64,000 nt of DNA. Source: Glycine soja (Eukaryota; Streptophyta; Magnoliopsida; Fabales; Fabaceae). The notes below the pieces were generated by a model that was given only the letters and a program-made list of their open reading frames with translations, ran no database searches and was not told the origin of the DNA. The position numbers and the translations under genes were made by a program. The DNA lies in contig NC_041010.1 in NCBI RefSeq assembly GCF_004193775.1, forward strand, positions 44,071,562-44,135,561, read 5' to 3'. Of this stretch, positions 12,858-25,942 are shown in pieces (position 1 is the stretch's first letter; each line of letters starts with the position of its first letter).

Positions 12858-15800
12858 TTAGACACAAAAAGCAAAAAGCGAAGTTCCTGCAGTGAAATTT
12901 CCAAGGTTTACTCCAATACCTATCTTATATCCATTTCCAAAATATATACACCCATTACTGACTGACATGCCACCATACACTGTCGATCCAGTCTCATAAG
13001 ACCATTCAATTTTACCAGTCTTGCCGTTAATTGCGTAAATAGGCCCTTTTTGATTTGTGGATCCTGCAAAGACAACGCCGTTAGCTACAGTAACAGGACC
13101 ATTAGCAGTGGCATTACTAGGGTTGGCTATGGACCACAAAATCTTGCCACTACTTGCTTCCATTGCTACCCACCCTCCACTGGTTGTAGTCTTGTTGGAT
13201 GGTTTAAGAGTGAAGTTCTGGCCATCCGAATTAGCGATGTTGGTGTAGACCCTTTCTTTGTCAGTTGCTGCTCCCCAAGTTCCACCTCCTGCTAGCCCAC
13301 CAGGCCCAGCTTCCTATACAAATGAAAGTTTTCAGTACACACGACATATTGCTGCATTATTCTAAAATGTAAAAGTAAGTTCTAGAGTTGGCTTTTCCAT
13401 TAAAGTTTCTAGAAAACCATTATAGGCTAGAGCTGAGTAAATTGCTAAACTAATTCATCTGCTAAAAAAAACTTATGTGGATGTAATTGCTAGAAGCCAA
13501 TGAGTGTATCAAGCCTATAAATAGTTCATATTGCTATATATACATGTGAATGGAGTGCCTGGGAAAGTTAGCAATAGCAACACATTCTTAAACCTCATTA
13601 TTCCGCTCTTTTTGTTCTGTGTGTACATCTTGTACTGGAGCTTTTGTAATCCTTCTTAAACCTCATTAATACATACCTTTGCTTTCCAAAAAAAAATAAA
13701 AATTGCAACACATTCTCACACGACATATTTTTTTTATAATATTTTATGTACTATTGATAAGAATTTATTGAAAATGATAAAGTTTTGTAAATTCAACTTC
13801 TTATTTAATTAATAGCGGAGAATGTGTTAGAAATTAAGAATGTGTTATTAATGCTCTTTAAGAATTATATAGTTATTTCAAGGACTTTACTAATGGAAAT
13901 GTATAAGATTTTTTCTAATTTCAATCATTATAAAACTATTACATTCCTAATATAAATTAAACTGCATTTTTTTAAAGCTATGATGACTCTACTATACATC
14001 TTTCTTTACTAATCACACGCTACACCCTGGTGTTATATTAAACTATCATGAAGAGTATAGCACAAAACAATGAACCCGCAAATGGATCTTGCTCCCAATA
14101 TATTAGATATTGGGAAAATTATAATGATATTATTAAAACTGTTACCGTAGACCAGATGAGATTGCCGTTGTCGCGGTGCAAAGCCCAAGCAAAACCACTC
14201 TTTTGTACAGCAACAACAGTATCTTGTTTTGTTCCATTTACATCAATTGTGAGCATCATTGGTGCCTCCCCAAAATCAGCATCAGGGTTAGGACCAGGTG
14301 GACAATTAGGTGTTGACAAATTGTTGCATGAAAGGAACCACACATCATATCCTCCCAGTTGGCGGTACCATTTGATTTTTCCATCGTCCAAGTCAAGTGC
14401 AAGGATTGAATCAGAGTGATTGTCTGGTTCAACACACTCATCGGGGTGAGTGGGTTGTGTTACATTATTCTCTCTTTCTTGACATTCAAGTATGTCCAAA
14501 GGGGCAGAATACAAGTTTCCAGTGGCAATGTATATATGATTCCTTGATGCATCAATAGAAGGGCTACTTCCCCATACAGCTGCTCCAGCATATTCTCCTC
14601 TTTGTCCATGATTATCAGGCAGCATGAAGGTTTGCCACAAAATGACACCAGATTGAATATCTAGCTTTGAGAAGCTTCCCCGAAAGGTGCAACATTCTTC
14701 GGTAGTGAGTTCTTCTAGTGAAGATGCCCCAACATAATAAGCCCTGTATAAATGGAACTTCAGAGTAAACCATATTTGTACATTAATTTTTTTAAGGTGA
14801 TTAATTTATGTGTGTATGTGGTTATACTTATATACCAAGATTTTAGCTGGTGAATATTCTACATATAGATGTTCATTTTTAATTTATATAATTTATAGTG
14901 AATTAATATTTGTCAATATATAAATTATTTAAATAGGTTCTATACTTGTAACCACAAACGATATAATTTTAATTCTTCAATTAATAAAGATCAAAGACAT
15001 GATATATTTTTTTGTATTTATGAGATATTTACTAAAAGGCAATAAATTGTTTACAGAAATCCACTCACACTAAGGTTGCCTATTAGAATTGAAAAAAGAA
15101 GTAAACATAAAGGTGGCCATAGGGTTTTAGTGTAGCACAGTGGTGGCTTAAAGTAAAGGAAAAACGAAAGAAAAAAAGGCCAATATATGGTTTCAGAAAT
15201 CCAATTTATTTTTAAATTGGTCAAAAAGATATGACTCAGTTTTTTTTTTTTGGCAGCAAGATGTTAAAATAACACGGGGTTATACTAATTAGCTTAAAAA
15301 AAATCCAATATACTTGCACGTGTTGCAAATTATCTGAATTAATTGATGCTAATTAACTTATGGCCTTACTATTTGAATGGAAAAAACTATTATTCGAATG
15401 AATAAATCGAGTCCCAACCAAATTGATTTATATTAGCATTCACCCACTATATATACGAGCATTCACACAAAGTATGTTGGCCTGGTATGTTTCTAGTCCC
15501 GAATGATTTTGATTTTTGTCTTTAAAAACTTTGCTTTATTTTTTAATCCCTCTAAAATTTGAAACAACTGTTTCTAGTCTTTGTAAAATTAACAAATTTT
15601 GTTTTTATTATTAAAAAGCATTGTTATTTCTTTTTCACCACCCTCTAAAGCCAAAAATATTACTTTAGTCCCCGATGAACTTTAATTAAACAAATAAATA
15701 ATTGACTAAAATATGTTTTTGATTTCTAATAAATATTAAAATTTTGTGTTTGTTTTTTAATAATTTTCTTTTAGTTGTTATTAGTTTTTAAAAAAAGACT

Positions 15801-16947
15801 AATAAAAAATAAAAAAAATTATCATGAATTAAATATAAAATTAATTAATTTATTGAACCTAATTAAAAAAATATTAAGTAAAAAAAATATTTTATGAGAA
15901 AAAAAAATTATTTTATTAAAAAATAAATATAAAATTCAGATATTTATTAGATATTACCAGCATATTTTATTTTAGTGTATTTAACACGTTATACTAATTC
16001 AAGGTTAAAAGGAAATACTTACCCTTTGTAGTAAGTTCCAGACATGGTGACAACACTGGAGTTATGGCTGTCCAAAGGTGTCTGCCAAACTAAGTCTCCT
16101 GTTGATCTTTTCACAGCAATAACAACTGCAGGACCATATATTCCAAAAATCAGAAGGTCAACCTCTGCTATTGTTGGTGTTGCCCTAGCCACTGTCCAGT
16201 TAACACCTGCCACAAACCCCGTTGCACTTAGCCCCGTTAAATTCCCCAAGTTCTGCTTCCACACCAGCGACCCATCTTTTGCTCTTACTGCGAAAATATC
16301 CCCATTCCAACATGGAAAGTAGAGTGTGCCATCGAAAATAGCTGGAGTTGCAGTTATGTCTTTCCCAGCATAGAACTTCCACTTCAAACTTAGGTTCGAA
16401 ACAGTTTCAACGCTGATCTTGTGCTCCATGCTGGCATATCTTCTGTTGTATATATTCCCACCATGGTTTAACCAATTTTCTGTCTTTTCTGTAGAGGTGA
16501 ATATGTCCTAAAACCACTCAACAATTGTAAATTCAGTTTAGCACATAGGTAGTTAGTGGTCAAAATTAGGTTATGATTGGATAATTTTTCCTATAAATAT
16601 CCTGAGCAAAGGAAAATACAGTGAATTTCTTCTCAAGTAATTAAAATCAACTTACGATCGATCGATCCACTCAGTTTTTTGTGATGTTAAATGAAAAAGA
16701 ACTTTTATAAAGTTAAGTGTGAAAATTGCTTTTATCTTATACAGCAAATTTAATGTATTTTATCTTTTGATTCAGTTTTTTATAGGCATTTATAGAGAAG
16801 TTTATTTGAACAAAGAGTTAATATAGAAGGAAACAAATTAAAGTTAGTATGACAGCTTACATCAGAACCTTCGGATACTGAACTTGCTAGTAGGCATATT
16901 AGAATCATGGAAATAATAAAACAAGTAATTTGCTCGAATCGCGCCAT
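12858..16947 (-). CDS. PQQ beta-propeller (polyvinyl-alcohol dehydrogenase-like) protein, secreted, intact
   Basis: Exons on the minus strand: 16947-16861, 16507-16023, 14743-14146, 13313-12858. All introns are GT-AG and the phases close to 541 aa. Exon 1 encodes a signal peptide (hydrophobic FIISMILICLLASSVS). The rest has repeated PQQ-type propeller blades with the A-x-D-G-x-x-x-W pattern, such as AKDGSLVWKQNLGNLTG, GDLVWQTPLD, GKIKWYRQLGG and GKIEWSYETGSTVYGG. Several Asn-X-Ser/Thr sites suit an extracellular glycoprotein. Bacterial relatives are quinoprotein dehydrogenases acting on alcohols or polyvinyl alcohol. The plant proteins have no settled substrate, so an enzymatic role is inference. 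The ATG at 16947 is used because the longer reading begins with GTG. It is the only intact member of a four-part cluster. Confidence 0.9.
13314..14145 (-). other. Intron 3 of the PQQ gene with a possible retroposed insert
   Basis: The region at about 13560-13705 contains a duplicated CTTAAACCTCATTA motif and ends in an A-rich tract, resembling the 3' end of a LINE-derived insertion. I could not define its ends. The rest of the intron is plain AT-rich sequence. Confidence 0.3.
14744..16022 (-). other. Intron 2 of the PQQ gene
   Basis: This 1.28-kb AT-rich intron has no internal gene or clear element. Confidence 0.7.
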
Positions 16948-17739
16948 GATGTTGGAAAGGTAGAGATGCACCACAGGTGTGTAATTGTAAGTTTGTAACG
17001 TTTAAGACTTTCAACTAGCGCTTTGATATATCAATATATATAGTTGTATGTATGAACGTATAATTATTATTTTATCACATGCTTCCGATAATAAATTTTA
17101 GAGAAATTCTAAAGATATACACAGGGAAATTTTACATGTATTGCATTACTTTTTACACACTAAAAGACGTCCAGGCTTCAAACAAATCAGGGATTATTAA
17201 ATATGGAGATGTTTGCCGTGAAGTCTCGGCAAGGTAATTAATCGCTGTTGCTTACGAAGTTCAAAGTCAATTGATCTATATCTAAAAGAAAAAAGTCTAA
17301 TGCTGAATGCCAAAAAAAAAGTTTATACATTTTTTAAGCATGTTCAACTTTTAAGAAGCTTACCCGGTCAATATATTATTTTTTCGACCTTTCTTCTTTG
17401 TCTAGTTTTGAACGGTATCCAAAGAATAGAAAATATCAAATCAAGTTGATTAATCTGAAAAACTTATTTTCCTGATTAGTTTAGTTTCTTTTTGTTCCTC
17501 TCCGTTTATATGCCTTCGGTTATTTTATTCTGCAAAAGACTTTTTTTTTTCATTCATCGATTATTTTTTTTTCCATTTCATCGTAGGGAAATTTCAAACA
17601 TATACATTTAATTACAGGATGACCCTGGTTTTATTTAGCGTAGTTTATTGTCTCCAACTCAAACATGTCATTATTTATTATTCCAACAATTTTTTGGGTA
17701 AAAGAAAACTAAAATATAGCTTTGATTTTGATGAATGTA
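16948..17739. other. Upstream region of the intact PQQ gene
   Basis: Promoter and 5' flank with no other gene seen. Confidence 0.5.
17034..17042 (-). promoter_or_regulatory. Candidate TATA box of the intact PQQ gene
   Basis: The minus strand reads CTATATATA about 90 bp upstream of the ATG. It is low-complexity AT sequence, so the support is only motif plus distance. Confidence 0.3.
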
Positions 17740-17924
17740 CCCAAGAATGGGAAAATTTATGATCCTATAAAACTGGGGGCAGTGTCTATGGAGGCATGTC
17801 AATCAGCAAAGGGTGCATGTATGTGGGTCATGGATACTGTGTTGCGCTGGATCCTGCTTTGAGCTTAACCAGTGGAGCCACGCTCTTTGCTTTCTGTGTG
17901 GTGCCTAAGAACTTACGTGGTTAA
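17740..17924 (+). pseudogene. Orphan last-exon fragment of a PQQ gene, inverted
   Basis: On the plus strand, opposite to the rest of the cluster, a reading of about 50 codons runs from TGGSVYGGMSISKGCMYVG to SGATLFAFCVVPKNLRG and a TAA at 17922-17924. It corresponds to the C-terminal blade of the neighbouring genes (GSTVYGGMSVSNGCIYFG and TSLFAFCV) but differs too much to be a recent copy of copy 2. No upstream exons are visible. It is a relic left by an inversion or a partial duplication of a different paralogue. Confidence 0.8.
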
Positions 17925-18239
17925 TGAGCGTGTGTTTGACTGTTTGCATTAGTTGTATTTTAAAAAATAATTATTTATTATTAGCCTTTCACAAAAACTT
18001 TTGGAAAATAACTCTGTTCAAAATAACGTGATTATCAAACACGTAAAAAATATAAAATGGATCCGTAAAACAGAAACTATTACTCTAGCTAGTTATAAAT
18101 TTTCCTCTCTAGTGGGTTTAAAGTGATCATTTTAAATGTTTAAAAATGATCATTTTATAAATGATTGACAATTTAATATGATTACTATGCCCATTAAGTG
18201 TTTTTTCTTGAAAAATCATCAATGAAAAAGAGGAAATAG
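17925..18239. other. Spacer, no gene seen
   Basis: AT-rich sequence without recognisable content between the PQQ fragment and a copia scrap. Confidence 0.5.
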
Positions 18240-18400
18240 TTATTTTTACCTTGGCTTGATTGGCCCACAGTCGTCAGGATGTATTAGTTCTAGTGACTTC
18301 TTAGCACTTGAGTTTGACTCCTTTGAAAAACTTGTTCTAAATTGCTTATAAAGTAAACATCCTTCACAGAGTTCATCAGGGTGGTTGGTAGTTCTCTTAC
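18240..18400 (-). mobile_element. Ty1/copia integrase zinc-region fragment
   Basis: The minus-strand reading contains HPDELCEGCLLYKQFRTSF and KKSLELIHPDDCGPIK. This matches the pre-integrase CxxC-x-GK and the start of the integrase core in plant copia polyproteins, where the usual form is LIH-x-D-x-CGP. Nothing else of the element is present and no LTR is seen. It is a short dead scrap. Confidence 0.75.
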
Positions 18401-19711
18401 TATCTTCTCCTTTTATAGTAAACTTAAGCATAAAAAATTTAAGTGCTCAAATTGAAGATGCTATAGCCAGGAGGGATATATATCAAAAAATCCATTAGGG
18501 TCCCTCCCTCTAATGGTAAAGATTTCAGTAATATGCATGAAGTTTAATGTTCAAAACTTATTGATGTCATAGTATATTGAAGAAAGAGTGTTTTTTTTAT
18601 AAAAAAAAATAGATGAGAAATTCTATTTATACCTGAATTGTACAAAGTATAAAGTGTTACATAAAGAAATAAGAGAAAATATAATATAGCATGTTATGAA
18701 AATTAAATTTATATAATATATTTAAAATCTTAAGTTTATTTAAGTTAAATCTATTTATTTTAAATTATTATAAAAATTACATGATGTATATTTATTTATT
18801 TCGACACATTCTTTCATTTGTCTAAATAATTAAATAGAGAGAAATGATTTTTTCTATTTTTTGTTTTTTAACTATATTCATCCAAATAATGAATCTTTTT
18901 CTTTTGTATTTCTTTCCTTTCTATTTTTTTTATCTCTCTCTTTATTTCACTTTTAATCCAATCAAAATCGTAAGGGAAGCTGTGTGTGAAATAATGTTTC
19001 CTTTCTTGTATCTTTCCCTCGAAGAAGTTCCTTAAATAGAAACTGATTTGTCTAGAAATTATTGTACTCTGATCAAACTGTCAAAATTGTCAATATGCAA
19101 AAAGAATGTTGAAAATGCGACAATATAAAACAAGAATAAATTGAGGATGTTAATTACTTTATACACATAACATCTAAACATTGAAATCACTTGTTCCATC
19201 CTGATTGTTTTAATTAAAAATGAAATCACTAAAAAATATTTTTAATTAGTATTTTTGGTCAGATATTATTTTTTTTATTAGGGTGAGGAAGCAAGAAATG
19301 AGAAAGATAGTTTTTAATATACCATAAGCACACAAAATCATGTATCTTTTAATGAATTTGTGAAAAGAAAAAAAAATATACTTGATATAAAATAAGGTAT
19401 AGGTGATGTACAACGTTGAAATAGAAAAAAAAAATTCTTTGGTCGGTTTTCTGTATTTTGATTCAATCAATCACTTATTTTTTTACCTATTTTCATTCAC
19501 CTTTTAAGTTCTATTTCCACCCATCTTATTCATTATTATTATTTTTTCTTTCTACCAAATAGACGACAAGTTTCTTAATTCGTGTATTGTGTAAAAAAGC
19601 AATTAGTATATAACCAAACACATAAGTTGTTGTGGGTGGTGAGAGTTTGAATACATAAATTAGATAAGAACCTAAGTTTGAATATAGATGTGAAGTAGTA
19701 CGTACACTGAC
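18401..19711. other. AT-rich spacer
   Basis: No gene seen. Short ORFs here are low-complexity and lack splice or protein-family support. Confidence 0.5.
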
Positions 19712-20431
19712 CCGATGTAATATGTCCCAGACAGTGATAAGTGCTGCAGGATGGTTATCCAAAGTGGTCTTCCTCACAAGCTCACCACTTGTTCTTTTGA
19801 CAGCAATAACAACAGAAGGATCATAGACTCTAACAATCAATAAATCCCCAGCAACAGTGGGAGTTGTCCTTGACACAGTCCAATTTACATTGAGATCGAA
19901 CAAAGCCAGTTGCATTTAGTCCTGTCAGATTCTGCAAGTCCTGCTTCCAAACAAGCGATCCATTGCCTTCTTTAACCGCATAGATGTTACCATTCCAGCT
20001 TGGAAAATAAAGGGTGCCATTATATATGGCTGATGTTGCAGTGATATCTTTGCCTGCATTGAATTTCCACTTCAAACGTAGGTTTGGTGCTGTTTCGGGG
20101 TTGATCTTACGCTCTTTGTAAGCATATCTTCGGTTGTACAAATCTCCACCCTGGTTTAACCAGTCTTGTGATTGTTGTCCAAGACCTAAAATCAAGAAAT
20201 CAATGAAATAGAAACTTAGATTAATTTTAATTCATGATGAGTTCTCCTTGAAACTATATATACAATATTGGGAATTAACGACATAAAGAAAAATGAATAT
20301 CATACATGTGGCCTTGCCACATGGACTACTACTGCATGAACACAAAACAACAATAAACAAAGAACTAAGCGCGTGTTGTATTTTTGGCTGTGGCTTGGAA
20401 ATGGATCCTGAAGAGAGTGTGGCAACTAGCA
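19712..20431 (-). pseudogene. PQQ beta-propeller pseudogene, copy 4 (exon 1 to 2 only)
   Basis: Exon 2 (20185-19712) aligns to exon 2 of the intact gene: WLNQGGDLYNRRYA, LKWKFNAGKDITAT, NGTLYFPSWNGNIYAV and VNWTVSRTTPTVAG. Its acceptor (TTTTAG) and donor (GTCAGT) survive. A one-base shift near 19900 and a two-base loss near 19728 break the frame. A hydrophobic reading at about 20370-20295 (LSSLFIVVLCSCSSSPCGKA) is probably the old signal-peptide exon. Exons 3 and 4 are absent. A (TA)n tract sits immediately upstream. Confidence 0.82.

Positions 20432-20433
<2 letters not shown>

Positions 20434-20465
<32 letters not shown>
20434..20465. repeat. (AT)n microsatellite
   Basis: About 16 dinucleotide units just upstream of PQQ copy 4. 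Confidence 0.95.
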
Positions 20466-20467
<2 letters not shown>

Positions 20468-22010
20468 AAAACTAAACGAGACTCGATTATTTGGGAAAGA
20501 AAAATGGCCCACGCATATGGATGAGGAAAGTCAGATCCCGAAATCGTTGACTTTGATTTTAACGTTTATTAAAATAATTGTAACATTATCTTCACGCATA
20601 GACAACTCTTTTTTCACAATTATTTATATTATTAGATTAAAAAAGAGATAAGAAGTTAGTAAAGAGAAATATTAAATTCGGCATGGGATATAAAATAAAG
20701 AGAAAAAATATATTATAAAAACTGTTTTACTTCCTGTTTTAAAAATAATTTCGTGGCATTTGGACTTTATTATCGGAATTAATTCATCTTTGTTTACTTT
20801 TCTTATCTGAAGAAACAAAATGTCATACGCAAGAAATGCAACTATATGGTATATGTAAAAGAAGTGGTTAAATTACTCAGTTGTAAGTTATACTAATACT
20901 AATTACCAAATAATTATATATTTATATATATGTAATGTAATTTTTGTATTCATCTATAATTGTTGAATTATAATTATGTATCATAATTATTTGTCAAATT
21001 TTATTAAAATTAAATAATTAAAAATATATAATCAAAGAGTTTTCATTTGTATATATTTTAAAAGTATGTGAATTTTTGATTTTTTTTTAATAATCAAAAG
21101 TGAATGCAATGAAAATTTAGTTCAAGATATATACTCTGAATAAAAAAATGGTTTAGAGAAGTGAAATATACAACCAGGGTCCAGGGGCAACGCGCGCTTA
21201 CAAGTGTCTACCATCCAGGCTAATAACGAATCCAATGAAAACCTTTTTTTCAGCAATCCAATGAAAACCTCTCAACACATGACAAACTGGTCAATTTGGA
21301 TGTATTATTAATATATAATATTATAAATATAATCTATATAAGCGTAGATTTTAAGATAAAGCTTTTAATAAAAAATATTAAATGATATAATATTTGGTGC
21401 AATTTATCAGGATAACAATGAATAGAATCTACTTATTGATTTCCAATTCAATCTTTTCTTTCTTTAGCTTTTGAGAAGTACAAGGCATTAACTGGTTTTG
21501 TCAATATTCCTTTTTTCTTCACGTAAACATCTATGACGGTGATACCTGCTAATCTCTACCAATATAAGACAATTTTCATGACGAAAACATCAGGTTTTGA
21601 AATTTCCTGATGTAGCTTGCAGAAAAATGTGATCTCTACCTAAAAAACTTAACTAACATAAACAATTATAATACTCGGTCCATGTTATTCATTTAAATTT
21701 ATACATAATAAATATGTCTATTCCGTTTCTATCAAAGATGAATGATAGCATTCTGGCAAAATAAAAATAGGTAAAGGATTGTGGAGGAAATGAGGGAAAG
21801 TCACGAAGATGTTGCACGGTGAGAGAAATATACACCGTAAAATATGTTTTTAAACCTTGTACCCTTAATCCTAGTTTCAAATCAATCAATTTAGCCTCTA
21901 TACTTAAAAAAAAAAAAAAAAAAAAGTGGATTTAGTCCCAATTTAATCCTTCAATCATCCATATATAAGGACTAAATACACTTTAGGCACTTGATATAGC
22001 ATGCTACGTG
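20466..22010. other. AT-rich spacer
   Basis: No gene seen. A poly-A run lies at about 21907-21925, shortly before a LINE tail. Confidence 0.5.
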
Positions 22011-22418
22011 TTGGTGTCTATGGTTGCATCGTAATAGAATAGTTTTCCATGGAGCTGTACCTGATATTTCTACTGCTCTTTCGCATACACAGCACATTTC
22101 TTGGATTTGGCTCAAACACCGGGGTCCTGCTTCTCCAGTACTTTCGTTTGCTAGTTGGTGTACTAACGTACCCTTTGGATACTTTGCTGGCCTCTTTATG
22201 ATGTGCCAGTTTTGGGTTACTTTCTTCGGAGTATTTGTTCTGTTAGGATGGTTTATATCTGATATGTTTGGTGCAGATTTATGTTATAGGTAGAATCTGC
22301 ATTTCGTTTTTGACATACTCTTCGTTGTATATTATGTGGTTGTCCCTGTTGGGTCACATTTCGTGGCCTTCTGTTATTAATAATATTTTCGATTGGTCTT
22401 TCAAAAATAAAAAAACTA
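22011..22418 (+). mobile_element. 5'-truncated LINE (L1-type) 3' end
   Basis: The plus-strand reading from 22011 gives WLHRNRIVFHGAVPD, ALSHTQHISWIWLKHRGP and SFASWCTN. This is typical of the C-terminal end after the zinc-binding region of plant L1-type ORF2 proteins. It is followed by a non-coding tail and an A-rich end near 22405-22418. The copy is heavily 5'-truncated. A clear target duplication was not found. Confidence 0.65.
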
Positions 22419-22753
22419 AATTGAAAAAAAAATGAAAATAGGCATGCATGTATGCCTTGCAAACTGCGTTGTATAGTCCGTTGATTTTACAGCAATCTGA
22501 AGCATCAAATTTATAGTACTAGGCTTTTGTAGTAATTTCTGTAATAGATTGTCTATACTCTATAGACACTGAGCAGTTGCTCGAGTGTTACAAAAATGGA
22601 ATTGAATAACTAGATTGTAGGGGGAGACAACATTAATTTATAGCTAGCTTAGCGGTTCTTTTTGTTCTAAATCTATTATTTGTGGGGTACTATATATTTT
22701 GACATGAAATAATAGGATCTTCAACCTTAGCCACGTCAAAGAGGAAGAGAAAG
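22419..22753. other. 3' flank of the WRKY gene
   Basis: Downstream sequence of the minus-strand WRKY gene, with no separate feature seen. Confidence 0.5.
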
Positions 22754-25397
<2,644 letters not shown>

Positions 25398-25488
25398 GGC
25401 CTCAATTATTACTATTTCTCTGGTAGATCAGAGCTCCCTCAATATCACACACACATATATATATACAACACATACCCTCTTATAGACC

Positions 25489-25495
25489 AATCAAC
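25489..25495 (-). promoter_or_regulatory. Candidate TATA box of the WRKY gene
   Basis: The minus strand reads CTATAAG about 94 bp upstream of the ATG. Motif and spacing only. Confidence 0.35.
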
Positions 25496-25780
25496 TACGA
25501 GCTAGACACGGTATAAATATAATTAAACAAATACAAATCCCAGAGTTCTCTAGCTACCATTAAGCAGCCAGCCCCCTTCAAATGTCAACACCAAATTGGT
25601 AGTAAGATAATATTTGTAGGACTTATTATTATTATTACGGTTAAATTAATTATATGATCACCCAAATCTGAGTCATAAATGAGGTTGAAAATGAGAATTT
25701 TGGCACACAAGTTGTGCATTACTTAATTTGATGGTTGAAGCTTGGTACTCATGAGAGGACGTATGTCACATGGGGTATGT

Positions 25781-25942
25781 GGTCAAAGTTGCAACATGGA
25801 ATAAACCAGTTATTAGCCCTGGCAGCGAGTGAGAGGACCTCTGAATCTTTGTCAATGGTGTAGACTGTAGCCTTATTACGCGGTCCACACGCTGCATGGT
25901 TGTTAACTATTGCTCTTCTGTCCACCTACTGTGCCATTGACC
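25781..25942 (-). promoter_or_regulatory. W-box pair upstream of the WRKY gene
   Basis: TTGACC occurs on the minus strand at 25781-25786 and on the plus strand at 25937-25942, about 385-545 bp upstream of the ATG. Looser TTGACA cores also occur nearby. WRKY genes are often auto- or cross-regulated through W-boxes, but such short motifs are frequent by chance. Confidence 0.35.

Noticed and set aside
16948..16974. N-terminal extension of the PQQ gene
   Set aside because: The extended frame begins with GTG. The first ATG at 16947 is followed directly by a good signal peptide.
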